In this document: piece by piece, positions 1-10,000 of the stretch | Layout of the letters: each line of letters begins with the position of its first letter | How positions within the stretch are numbered: position 1 is the stretch's first letter | Source of the DNA: Spirochaetota bacterium | Lineage (GTDB): Bacteria > Spirochaetota > JAHITG01 | Direction of reading: 5' to 3' | Assembly (NCBI GenBank): GCA_018817865.1 | Contig: JAHITG010000156.1 | Span: 1-11,190, forward strand | DNA: 11,190 nt | Notes under the pieces: generated by a model | Database searches by the model: none | What the model was told of the DNA's origin: nothing | What the model saw: only the letters and a program-made list of their open reading frames with translations | Program-made: the position numbers and the translations under genes

Positions 1-1881
1 GTGTATCTTTTTTATATCGAAGAAGAGAAAGGGGATTATTACCTCAAGTATCTGAAAAGCGTGAATAACGGGGCAACCTGGTCCGACCCTGAGACTATTT
101 TAGCATCGGAAGATACGAAAACAGCCATCTTTTTTCCTTCCGTCTTTCTCTTTAAGGGGAGGTTTTTTATTATCTATCAGGGCCGTGAGAATATAAAAAA
201 GGCTGATATCAGCATTGACAAGCTGTTTATGGCTGAAGTGGATCAAAAGACCGGAAAGATCATTGATCAGAAGAAACTGCTGGATAAGAAGAAAGGGTTG
301 AAATATACTCCGATCATAAACCGGGATAATAAAGGCCTGGTCTGGAGCGAGTTTGAAGAGAATATCTGGAATGTCTATATCGGGTTTGTAAAGGAAGGGG
401 AGGAGATAACCCCCCTGAAGGTCAATTTGGAAAAAAAGAACTGCTATAACCATACCACTCTTTTCTTTTCTGAATCCATTAAAATATTCTGGTCCATGCT
501 GGATAAGAAGTATTCTCAGATCTGCAGCAGGGAATATTACCTGGATTCAGGCGACCTGGGGGAGAAAGAGGTCGTTGTAAAAACAAAAGGTAATTCATAT
601 TTATCCGGAGCCGTTCTGTTTCAAGACGCACAGTATATTGCCTGGCAGGAAGAGTATGATAAAAATAAAAGTGCTATATTTATTAAGAGGGAGGATACAA
701 CATCTGATCCTCCCGTTATCACAAGTACGATTCAAAATACATGGTATAATTCGGCTGATATAATTATCAGATGGAAAGCGCCTTTAGATGTATCCGGCAG
801 CGGAGGATTTGGTTATTATATTAATAAGGAGAACAGCCCTGAAAAAGTTATCCAGAATCTTCCTCCCGAAGCAGATTCACTCTCCCTGAAAAATCTTTTA
901 ACAGAAGGGACAAATTATTTAAACCTGAAATTTTATGATAAAGCAGGCAATGAAAGTGATGCCGCTACGGTGATCATAAAACTTGACAGGACCAAACCAT
1001 TTATAACCGGAATATCATCTCCTACCCATCCGAAAGATGTGTTTGTAACCAACCGGACAGCAGTGGTTAAAGTGGATGCACAGGATGATTATCAGGAAAT
1101 AGTGGGATTCTCTTATGTTATTGATCATGGTAAAGATAGAGTGAATAAGGATATAATAAATATTAAAACAAATCTATTCAGCCTGAAACTGGACTCCGGT
1201 ATCTCTTATTTGCGTATTAGTGCAGTTGATTCGATCAGCAATAAGAGCCGCGTGGCTTCGTATCCTTTTTATGTATCTGATACCAGAGCCGGGCCTGTTT
1301 CTCTGGTTTCAGGCCGGACCGAAGAGAAACTTATAACCCGGGTGGAAACAATAACACAGATGATAACTGAAGAAGAGACCAATATAGCTGTAGAGGGATC
1401 ATCAGATGTTGAGGCTGTTCTTCCTTATCTTATTAAAAATTATTCCATTTTATCGATCCCGGTCTATAAGTCAAAAACAGCGGATCTCATCGGTAAACCT
1501 GAGAATTTAACTGTAGAAGAGATCGAAATAGAAGGAGTAAAACTGAAAAAAATGAAGTTTGATCTGTATGTTGCAGCTAAAGATGATGAATCCCTGCCTC
1601 CAAAGAGATTATATGTCTGGTCGCCAATCTTGAATTATACCAGCCTGAGATCAAAGTGGCCTTATGTTCCTTTTTATATTATTAAGAAGAGCAGACTGTT
1701 TCAGGGGAAAGCGAAGAAATACAGATATTTTAAAGTGGAGGTCCTTACCTTACCTGAAGATGATTTTATTATACTGTCAACCGTAAAAGATAAATTAATG
1801 AGCAGTGCGGTTACAAAACAGAAGAAAAGAATAAATACAAAACTTATACCAGGATCGCTTAGGTGGCTTCTTTATGAATAA
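1..1881 (+). CDS. Secreted BNR/sialidase-like beta-propeller protein with Ig-like modules (5' partial)
   Basis: The frame is open from the first base. The GTG there is probably an internal Val: there is no signal peptide or upstream sequence, and an Asp-box-like motif, SVNNGATW, already appears at residues 20-27. Residues 1 to about 235 look like propeller blades, with repeated 'hydrophobic strand + Trp/Tyr + acidic turn' patterns (YLFYIEEE, FFIIYQGRE, GLVWSEFEEN, IKIFWSMLDK, QYIAWQEEYD). Two Ig/fibronectin-like modules follow at about 236-330 (with a DKAGNES turn near 313-319) and about 331-427 (ISSPTHP near 338-344, then GFSYVIDHG). Residues from about 428 to 626 match nothing I recognise and show no membrane segment or sorting signal. 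BNR propellers occur in sialidases but also in many non-enzymatic surface proteins. I see no complete set of catalytic Arg/Asp/Tyr residues, so no enzyme activity is claimed. The stop overlaps the start of the downstream TPR gene, so the two are probably cotranscribed. Confidence 0.72.
   Translation: MYLFYIEEEKGDYYLKYLKSVNNGATWSDPETILASEDTKTAIFFPSVFLFKGRFFIIYQGRENIKKADISIDKLFMAEVDQKTGKIIDQKKLLDKKKGLKYTPIINRDNKGLVWSEFEENIWNVYIGFVKEGEEITPLKVNLEKKNCYNHTTLFFSESIKIFWSMLDKKYSQICSREYYLDSGDLGEKEVVVKTKGNSYLSGAVLFQDAQYIAWQEEYDKNKSAIFIKREDTTSDPPVITSTIQNTWYNSADIIIRWKAPLDVSGSGGFGYYINKENSPEKVIQNLPPEADSLSLKNLLTEGTNYLNLKFYDKAGNESDAATVIIKLDRTKPFITGISSPTHPKDVFVTNRTAVVKVDAQDDYQEIVGFSYVIDHGKDRVNKDIINIKTNLFSLKLDSGISYLRISAVDSISNKSRVASYPFYVSDTRAGPVSLVSGRTEEKLITRVETITQMITEEETNIAVEGSSDVEAVLPYLIKNYSILSIPVYKSKTADLIGKPENLTVEEIEIEGVKLKKMKFDLYVAAKDDESLPPKRLYVWSPILNYTSLRSKWPYVPFYIIKKSRLFQGKAKKYRYFKVEVLTLPEDDFIILSTVKDKLMSSAVTKQKKRINTKLIPGSLRWLLYE
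706..1281 (+). repeat. Two tandem Ig/fibronectin-like modules inside the propeller protein
   Basis: Module A (about 706-990) opens with DPPVITS, carries the WYNSADIIIRW strand pair and a GFGYYI segment, and closes with FYDKAGNES. Module B (about 991-1281) opens with TKPFITGISSPTHP and carries GFSYVIDHG and a closing AVDSISNKS. Both follow the scheme of a family common in secreted proteins of Deltaproteobacteria and candidate phyla: 'P.I.S.THP ... W/aromatic strand ... G[FY]SY..D ... D.AGN.S'. Module B is degenerate at the AGN turn (SISNKS). They probably act as spacers or a binding surface between the propeller and the C-terminal region. The boundaries are approximate. Confidence 0.6.
1861..1866 (+). 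promoter_or_regulatory. Shine-Dalgarno for the TPR gene, inside the upstream coding region
   Basis: AGGTGG lies 7 nt before the ATG at 1874, a normal spacing. It sits within the last codons of the propeller gene (Arg-Trp). Together with the ATGAATAA stop/start overlap it supports the 1874 start and translational coupling. Confidence 0.65.
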
Positions 1882-3883
1882 TTATAAAAAGATCATATAT
1901 TTATTACTGATCTTAATGGTGATCCCGATTTTTTTAAAAGCTGCTGAAATAAATGAAGCTGACAGGATCTGTGAAAAAGGCATAGACCTTTATAATGACG
2001 GGCAGTTCCGTAAAGCTGTTCTGCAGTGGGAAAGATCCTTGAATATTAATCCCGATCATAAACTGGCCCACTATTATCTTATAAAATGTACTGAAGAAAA
2101 GAATAAGATAGATAATTATACCAGCCTGGGCCTTGAGAACTATGAAGAGAAGAAGTTCATCGACGCTTTGGCAAATTTTAATATTGTATTTGAATATGAT
2201 GTTAAAAATGAAATAGCCACAAAATATGTTGCAAAGATCGGGGAGTCGCTTGATAAGACCCCGGAATTGAAATCTGAGATCGTAAAAAAGTATAAGGAAA
2301 AAGGGGAAGAGCATAAAAAGGATGATGATCCTCTTTCCGTCAAGAAGACCCTTGCTGTATATAATATTGCACGGCTTTTAAATCCCCAGGATAATGAAGC
2401 AAGGGAGAATAAGATCGAATATGAGAAGAAGATGCCGGATGTCTTTAAAAAAGAGAACCTGGAAATATATATTAAAATGGGCCAGGAATATTTTAAAGAA
2501 GAGAAGTACGATGAAGCGATCTACCTCTGGCAAAAAGCTTTAAATATTGACCCAAAACGGACAGATATTGAAGACCGGATCATTGAAGCATTCAAGTTAA
2601 AAGTGCAGAAGGAGAAAGTAGAGCAGATAAAAGCATTATTAAAAGAAGGCGAGGAATATGTCAAATCAGGATTATTCTCCTCTGCGATCGTAATTTATGA
2701 GGAAGTATTAAGGCTTGATCCGAATAATAAGACGGCCCTACAGAGGCGAGATGAGCTGTTAAAAATGAGGAAGCTTGAAGAAGAACAGCAGAATTTGATG
2801 ACACAGCTCAAGGCCTATTTAAAAGCCGGAAAGAAACATTATAAAAAAGAAAATTATGAAAAAGCCAGGGAGCTTTTTATCAATGTCCTGAGCCTTGATG
2901 AAAAGAATAAAGAAGCACAGAAGTATATTGAAAAATGTAATACTAAAATAAAGGAGAAGGCAAAGAAGGTCAAAGAAGATGAGATAGAAGAGATACAGAA
3001 GTTACTGGAAGAGGGAATTATAAATTATAAAGACGGGAAATTCGAGCTGGCTATTTCCAGGCTTTCGGAATGTTTGAGCTTGTCACCCGGCAATAATTTT
3101 GCTTCAGAATACCTTGACCTTGCCAAGAAAGCCTTATGGGCCAGACGGGAGGAAGAGATCGATATTAAATCCCCCTTCTTTAATATGATCGATAATATGA
3201 TCAAACGGGGGGAAGAGTTCTATAATAAAAAAGAGTATCAAAAATCAGTGGATGTCTGGAGGTCCATTCTCTTTATTTTTCCTCTAAATATAATCGCCCG
3301 TGAAAATATCGTAAAGTGTTCCAGGTTCTTAAGCCCGGAGCTTTTTACCACTTTTATTGATGAACATATCACCGCAGGGAAAAAATATTTAAGCGAAAAG
3401 AACAAGAGGTATGCCTTAAAGGAATTTGAGCTTGTGAAGAAGCTTTTCCCAAAGTACACGGGAATCGACGAGATGATCAGATCCGCCAGTCCGGAACCGG
3501 TGATAAAAAAAACACCTGATCCGGAACTTGTTGATAAGTATTACAGGGAAGGTATAGCCGCTTATAAAGCAGGGAACTATAAGGAAGCAGTGCAGAACTG
3601 GGAAGAGGTATTAAAACTGGAGCCTGCTCATCAAAAATCTATCTTGAACATTAATAAAGTGAACCATATTCTTAATTATGATACTATCAAGGCAAAACGG
3701 GATAAAGTGAAGGTTGACAGAGAACAGGTCAATACCTATTATTTTAAAGGGTTGAAATACTATAACAAAGGTAAATTAAAAGAAGCCATTGATATGTGGA
3801 AAATGGTCCTGAAACTTGATCCCGGTAATATCAAAGCGAAAAATAATATTGAAACCTGCTCGCGTATTTTGAAAAAATATTAA
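1874..3883 (+). CDS. Exported tetratricopeptide-repeat (TPR) protein
   Basis: This is a complete 669-residue protein. Residues 1-23 form a signal peptide: NNYKK, then a Leu/Ile/Val-rich core, then LKA|AE, with cleavage near 23/24. The rest is almost entirely alpha-helical TPR. I count 11 units starting near residues 33, 82, 140 (degenerate), 199, 255, 315, 377, 442, 498 (weak), 556 and 622. They follow the pattern Y..G...Y..G.Y..A...W...L.LDP.N..A...I. Units 1, 4, 8, 10 and 11 carry Trp in helix B (AVLQWERSL, AIYLWQKAL, AVQNWEEVL, AIDMWKMVL). Lys/Glu-rich helical linkers separate units 5/6 and 6/7. TPR arrays are protein-protein scaffolds, so with export this one probably works in the periplasm or at the envelope. 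There is no lipobox cysteine, sorting tail or enzymatic domain. The ATG overlaps the stop of the propeller gene by 8 nt, making that protein the obvious candidate partner, although this is inference only. Confidence 0.85.
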   Translation: MNNYKKIIYLLLILMVIPIFLKAAEINEADRICEKGIDLYNDGQFRKAVLQWERSLNINPDHKLAHYYLIKCTEEKNKIDNYTSLGLENYEEKKFIDALANFNIVFEYDVKNEIATKYVAKIGESLDKTPELKSEIVKKYKEKGEEHKKDDDPLSVKKTLAVYNIARLLNPQDNEARENKIEYEKKMPDVFKKENLEIYIKMGQEYFKEEKYDEAIYLWQKALNIDPKRTDIEDRIIEAFKLKVQKEKVEQIKALLKEGEEYVKSGLFSSAIVIYEEVLRLDPNNKTALQRRDELLKMRKLEEEQQNLMTQLKAYLKAGKKHYKKENYEKARELFINVLSLDEKNKEAQKYIEKCNTKIKEKAKKVKEDEIEEIQKLLEEGIINYKDGKFELAISRLSECLSLSPGNNFASEYLDLAKKALWARREEEIDIKSPFFNMIDNMIKRGEEFYNKKEYQKSVDVWRSILFIFPLNIIARENIVKCSRFLSPELFTTFIDEHITAGKKYLSEKNKRYALKEFELVKKLFPKYTGIDEMIRSASPEPVIKKTPDPELVDKYYREGIAAYKAGNYKEAVQNWEEVLKLEPAHQKSILNINKVNHILNYDTIKAKRDKVKVDREQVNTYYFKGLKYYNKGKLKEAIDMWKMVLKLDPGNIKAKNNIETCSRILKKY

Positions 3884-3911
3884 CAACTGCTCAAATTGTC
3901 TTTTATTTTGA

Positions 3912-4016
3912 GGTAGCCGCAGGCTTTAGCCTGCGAGTACAACTAGCCTGTGTAAGCAAAAATAATATATTTAAACGCAAGCTGCTTGTGCCCGAAGGGT
4001 GAAGCTTGCGACTACC
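3912..4016. repeat. REP/BIME-like inverted pair of palindromes in the convergent spacer
   Basis: The left element is GGTAGC (3912-3917) followed by a perfect stem: CGCAGGCT (3918-3925), TT, AGCCTGCG (3928-3935). The right element is a perfect 8-bp stem, CGCAAGCT (3976-3983) and AGCTTGCG (4003-4010), followed by ACTACC (4011-4016). Its 19-nt loop contains a small CCC-GAA-GGG hairpin (3991-3999). The reverse complement of the right end, GGTAGTCGCAAGCTTC, matches the left end, GGTAGCCGCAGGCTTT, at 13 of 16 positions, so the pair is a diverged inverted repeat of about 105 bp. GTAG-type heads with short palindromes are typical of REP elements mobilised by RAYT-type (IS200-related) transposases. 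No such transposase is in the window. The position between two convergent 3' ends is the usual home of REP/BIME units. Confidence 0.65.
3976..4010 (-). terminator. Possible weak terminator hairpin for the giant - strand gene
   Basis: Read on the - strand, the 8-bp CGCAAGCT/AGCTTGCG stem lies about 60 nt past the stop of the giant gene. It is followed by TTTAAATATATTATTTTTG, which is U-rich but interrupted. The loop is long and the T-run is not continuous, so intrinsic termination is only possible. The same hairpin is better explained as half of the REP-like pair. Confidence 0.25.
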
Positions 4017-4032
4017 ATTTATATATATAAAT
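4017..4032. other. Perfect 16-bp AT-only palindrome
   Basis: ATTTATATATATAAAT equals its own reverse complement. It directly abuts the right REP-like element, in an AT-rich stretch that continues to about 4040. It could extrude or mark an easily melted or insertion-prone site. No function can be assigned, and an AT-rich palindrome can arise by chance in such sequence. Confidence 0.4.
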
Positions 4033-4071
4033 ATTATTTAACAACAAGACCTTACCCTTTTTTAAATTGTT

Positions 4072-7000
4072 TTATTTTGAGACACAGATGAAGAGCGTCG
4101 TTTTATAATTCCCTATCTGTACCACGCAGTAATAGATCCCTGATGCAACTATCTTCCCGGCATCGTTCCTGCCGTCCCACTCTACTTTATATTTGTTCTC
4201 GATCTCATCCCCTTCATTCAGTTCCCTGGCCAGTACACCGGATTTGGTATATAGTTTTATATTCACCGTGTCTGTTTCATTTAATACATCTATAAGAAGT
4301 GTAGTCGAACCTTCTAAGGGATTGAACGGGTTTGGATAGTTCGGATATGCATGATTCTTTGTGATCACGGCAAATTTTCCCAGATCGCCGAGGTCCTCCC
4401 ATGAGCATTTTTCCGGCAGAAGATCTCCGTTGATAGTGCCTCCGATTCCTATGTAATAATCTCTTTCGTTTTCAGAACTTGGCGTTGATGAGACCGTGCA
4501 TTCCCATCTTCCGTTTATGTATGCAGGGGTGTTCACTTTAAACTGTGATGAGACATCATCTCCTTTATAGTTGTAGATCGTAATGTTCCCTTCCCGTACT
4601 CCCATAGTGACCTCTTCCGAAGTCCCGCTGAAGAAGAGGTTGAAATATACTGTAACGGGTTCATCCGGTTTCATGACCTGATTGTTCATGGCGGTATAAT
4701 TCAGGTCTAAAACTTTATGTATTATCTCAAACCTTCCATTTACTCCGCCCAGGTCTATATAGGATGGCTCCTCCGGCAAAACATAAATATTTGAGATCAT
4801 ACCGGACAGGGCAAAATAATTGTTCGGCCCTGACGGTGAAGCTGTTGTGGGCATTACAGGACAGTTCCATTGTACGCCGTCAAATAGCGGAGTACCAATA
4901 ATAAAAGTAGATGATATATCGCTGTTATCCGGTGCATATATCCGTATCATCGAGGCAATTATATTGTTCGTTATGGGAACATTATCAGAGTAAAATACCT
5001 GGAAACTTAAAGTCATTGAGGTCAGGTTTTTCTGTGCCTGGAGCGGATTGATGGCGAGGGCCGTGGTCTCCAGATGGTTTACCACAATGGTCCATGAACC
5101 GTTGGTGATGGCATAAGTATCCGATGTATATCCGAAACTGAAGCTGTCAAATCCTTCTACATAACCATCAAGCATGATCACCCCGGTAAAAGCGCTTACT
5201 CCTACATTCACGCTTAATTTGAAAGTCCGCGTATTAAGCGGATTGATGTATGTCGGGTTGGATGGAGAGGATATAAAAGTATAGTCCGCGTTTCTGTTGT
5301 TGTTTGAAGGTGCCGTAAATATCAGGCCTATATTTGTCGGCCGAGACTGGTAGATCCCGGGATTTCTGATGTCCATGTAGACCTTAATGTTCGTCATGCC
5401 CTGCCTTACTCTCTGGTTGCTTGAATACACCCTGATAATTTCAAAAGATGATCCTGAAAAGTACATCGTTGTTGAGGATATATTGCCTATTCCGGGATAG
5501 CTTCCGGTTATACTGAAAGAGTCGACATTGGTCTGTACGACCATGATCGTTGCTGCCCCATTGTCATTAGTAGAGAATTTATAGGTTGCCGTATCGTTCC
5601 CTGCACCGCCGTCAATAAGCGTCCCGTTCCCTGAAGTGTTGGTCCATCTGATGCCATTTATTAATGAAGAGTCCGTGTCAAACAGAAGCGTATTTGTCGC
5701 ATTTGCGGCAAGATTGGTGAAGCTGTCATATACAGTTATGGTTACAGGTTCATAATTGTTGATAGAGCCATAACCGTCATGCACAAGCATGAAGAAGTTT
5801 ATGGCAGCGGCTTCTGCATGAGCTGTCAGAACGAGAGGGGAACCGGCCAAAGGCGCTGTTGCCCGTATGGTATATGTGCCTGTCTTTGTACCGTTGGTAA
5901 AATATACTCTTGAGATACCATCTGTATCCGAGGCGGCTGATGATTTCTCAAGCGCCATGCGGGACGAGTTTAACGGCCAGGAAAGTATGGTAAAGTTAAC
6001 ATTGGTACCGTCAACAGGATTGCCAAAAAGATCCCTGACCAGTACTCCCAGCGGATCTGTTAGATTGGCTCTAACGGTCCCTGTCTGATCGTTATACGGC
6101 GCATATATGGATATGTTATTGGCTGTATTATGGCTGATCAGCATGTCTCCTTCGAGGTTCTCATCGGTCACACCGCTCTGCATGATCTGTATGTTCATTG
6201 TTTCAGCTGTTGTATTATTCACACTTAGTGTAACAATACCTGCATCAGCTAAAAGGAACGTGTAAGTTGCAAATCCCGGTGCAGGATCGTTGTTCTGGAA
6301 CACTCCGTTCCCGTTTATATTCCCCCAGTTAACTGTTGCCGGGGTACCCGGGCTGACACTTAAGGTGATCGTACTTGTAAAGTTAATGTATACATTATCA
6401 AAATCGTCGGTTGCCCTGACCTCGAAATTCTCGCTTATTCCGGCAATGCCTGAATTGTCATGCTGAATTATGAATTTTGTGGCTCCGGCTGCGTTGAAAT
6501 ATATCAGCTCGCTGGTTGCAGAAATGATCAGCGAAAGCGGATCATCCGCAATTACTCTGGCGGTCTCTATGATCGTATTTGTTATCTGAAAAGTGGTGAA
6601 CCCGTTCGATATAAATGAGGTCAACGGCATTGACAGATTTGTACTTCCCGTATGGGAGAGGTCGACTCCCCCTGTATATGTTGTTACAAAATTATTCCAT
6701 CTGTCTTTGGTCCTTGCTGTTACATTGAACGGCTGGCCGGTCATGGCATTGGTTGTATGTTCTAATACATATATATATTCAGCTCCCGGAACGACAATGA
6801 TATTGGTAGATATTCCAGAGGCAGTGCCGTATACCGCTGTGACCTGATGGACCGCCCCTGCAAACTGTGATGTTGTCATGATCGTAATCGTAAGCCCTGT
6901 GAGATCCGACAGAACGGGGTTCTGCTGAAAAGTGCCATTGCTTGAATCTGAAAAAGTGATCGATATGGGTGCAGGTACGTAAACCCTGTTATTAAACTGG

Positions 7001-10000
7001 TCAATGGCACGTGCTGATATGGTAATCCAGTTTGAATCAGCTGATACATTGGTCTTGTCAAGAATAATTGAAAAATTTGAGATCGCTCCATGGTCCACCA
7101 TTATTATAGCAGATGTCGCATATGTCAAGTTGGCTTCAGCCACAAGCCTGAACTCGTCCGACATAACCGTGGAAGAGGAGAATAAAGCGTTTACATATCC
7201 ATTGGTCGTATAATTTGTAAAATAATTATTACCGAAATATCCCTGGCCTGCTGATCCAATATTATTGCTGTTCGTAAGATAACTGAAATGGACTTCTGAC
7301 GGCCCTACAAGATTGAAATACCTGTCCTGTACCTGTACCCGGGCAGGGGTAAGGCTGATGTCGGCACTTATGTTGGTAGGACCGGCAGGTGCAGTAAAGT
7401 ACAGCGATCGGGGAACTCCGGCAACAGAGAATACCTGGATTGAATTTGTACTTATTGCAGGATTCCATACTGTTATAGTATGCATCACAGTATTTGTCCA
7501 TACGGAGAAGCTGTTGGTAGATAATCCTGAAGGGTCTGTCCAGTTCGTGGGGGAAGAGAACGACCCGTTTGAATTTATTGAATAGGATAACCTGTACGGG
7601 GAATAGTCCGTGCCCGGTGTATCAACCCGGTTGGTAAAAATATCATATATTCGAACGGTTATGTCCGCTGAAAGCATATCAACACTTATATTCGTGGCCG
7701 GAATGCCGTTCGTATATACGGCCGGCATGAGGAAGGAAGGCGCACCGTGATCCACAAATATTACAGGTGATATATTTGTTGCACCTGATTGAAGAGAGGT
7801 TGGTACTATCCTGAAATCATCCGACATCACAGTGGATGTTGTAAAGAATACCTCGGTTTCACCTGCTCCATTTGTGATAACAGTACTGTTTGTGGAGAAC
7901 CCTCCCGGAGTACCTGTGTTAACGCTCCCCGGGTCCAGGTAGCTCCATGTAAAGGTATTGCCGTTGGTTACGATGTTCTGATACTGGTCATAGACCCTGA
8001 TCCGCACCCTGATCGTATTGTTGTCAGCCGGTTTATTGGTATTTGTTGTGATATCGGGAAATGTTATGATACTGGGCTCTCCCGGGAGAACTATCAGACG
8101 GCCTGTTGAAACGGGTGATCTGGGCGGCAGCCATCCGAAGTTCGTCTCATCCGCTTCCACGATATGATAGTCATAAGCATTCGTTGAAGAGATCAGAGTT
8201 GCAGTAGCAACTCCGCTTATGATCTGATTGGTATATCTGTTAAGATTATTGCCGGTAAAAAAGCCCGGACCGCCGGAATTAGATTTTACGGTCCAGATAA
8301 TATCGATTCCGTTAGCTGTTGTGGGATTATTGTTCGTGTCCGCGGCTATGACCTGCAGGGGAACTCTCCTTAAGTCGGCACTGATAGTGAGATCATTTGT
8401 ACCCGGTATGGTCATGGTAAGCTTTCCGGGCTGGCCCACCGATATGATCGCATTATATGAGTTACCTGTGATGGTCCCGCCGTCGGAACTTGCCCTTATT
8501 ACATGAATATCTCCCATTTGCACCGAGCTCTTGAATTTATTCGTGGCTACGCCCCAGTAGGTCGTGGAATTGGTACCTGTTGCTTCCCATCCTCCGCCGT
8601 CATCATCCATGAACATCCCGTTGTTCGTGGTTATATCAGAGAAGGTGACTGTGTGACTGTTGGAAGCCTCCACATTATTATTGAACTCGTCGACCAGCTG
8701 TGCGTGAACAGTATAGCGATCATTTATATCGGGATTGATGTTCGTTACGATCACTCCATTGGTGCGTATGGTTACGATGTAATGGTGGAATGATCCGTTT
8801 GTTACAATAACACTATAGGCGCACGTAACTTTTGTAATATTTGAATCTCCCCTTGCATGAGCAACAAGGATGTAATCATCGCCGATCACTTCACTCAGGT
8901 TCAAGAGGGCCGTTATCTGTCCGCCGGAAGTGTAGCGGATCGCCTGAAAATTACCCGGTACAAATTGGGCACCTGAGCCCATATTTACCGGAGCAGGATC
9001 GATCCAGCTTAATGTTATGGCCGTGTTATTAGAGACAAGATTCCATTTTGCGTCCCTGGCTGTTATCTGAAAGTTGAACTCATGGATGTCAGCGCTTATA
9101 TGTGTAACTGATGTAATATTGTCAAAGAAGACCTTTTCAACATTACCGGGTATTATATCCAGCCGTCCGCTCAAGTCATTTGTAAGAGTGGTGGCGTTGA
9201 TCTCTACATAATGGTAGTCCCCGGCAATTGTGGATACTGTTAAATTGGCAATGGCCCGGCCGTCTGCTCCTGAGAGGTTTGTATACTTTATAAGTCCGTT
9301 ATCCAGGGTCCCTGTCAGTCCTGAATTTGATACAACCTCCCAGTATACCGGGATGCCCGCAGCATTCACTGGATTATAGAACCTGTCCGAGACCTGCGCA
9401 ATAAGCTGTTCTATTCCGGTTGTTGCCGATATATTGGTGTTCACCTGCGGGTATATCCTTAAATGAGTGGGCGGGGCGGAAAAGACCGTGATAAGGCCTG
9501 ACTGCGTGCTTGCTGTACCCGCGCTTATCGTGACTGTGTGGCTGTTGCTCAGGACAGTTGATGTATAAAAGATATTTGTTGTGATGCCGTTTATCGGGGT
9601 TGTGGTCAAACCCTCGCTGAAGCTTGAGCCCGGATCACCAACCTGTCCCCAGGTAACGACCGTGGAGTCCAGCACCGGATTTCCATACCTGTCCCTGATG
9701 TCTGCCGTGAATTTTATATCATTTGTACCGGCAGAAATATTAGTGCTTGAAAAATTCGGGGTGATCAGTATCCTGTAAGGTGAACCGGCTGAGACAACTA
9801 TCGGTGCACTATAATTTGTGCCTATACCGGTGTTCCATACTGAAACTATATTTGTAACATTAATATTTGTGGAAGCCGTAAGTACGGCCTGGACCAGCCC
9901 ATTCGTTGTAATATCAGATACAGGATCAACAAACCCATTGGTATTCACACTGAAGTTTACGGCAATACCGTTTGTTATAACAGGATTCTTGTACTGGTCT

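Noticed and set aside
1..3. GTG at the first base as a true start codon
   Set aside because: It coincides with the window edge, has no visible upstream site, lacks a signal peptide and falls in the middle of a propeller blade.
1..1881. Assignment as an active sialidase
   Set aside because: Only one Asp-box-like motif is visible, and the catalytic arginine triad and Tyr/Glu pair cannot be identified. The N-terminal part is missing, so enzymatic function is not supported.
1934..2343. Two overlapping antisense frames opposite the TPR gene
   Set aside because: Their Phe/Ile/Leu-rich translations are the complement of the Lys/Glu-rich TPR helices, which can mimic membrane proteins. The TPR frame is clearly the real one.
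3918..3935. The left hairpin as an intrinsic terminator of the TPR gene
   Set aside because: The GC-rich stem is followed by AGTACAACTAGCC on the + strand, with no T-run. On the - strand it is followed by GCTACCTC. It fits a REP-type palindrome better.
7313..8109. Open frames on the + strand opposite the giant gene (for example 7313-7585 and 7789-8109)
   Set aside because: They lie antisense to a continuous frame of more than 7 kb with clear domain structure. They show no ribosome binding site, no recognisable domain and unusual Cys/Arg composition. They are by-products of the long opposite frame.
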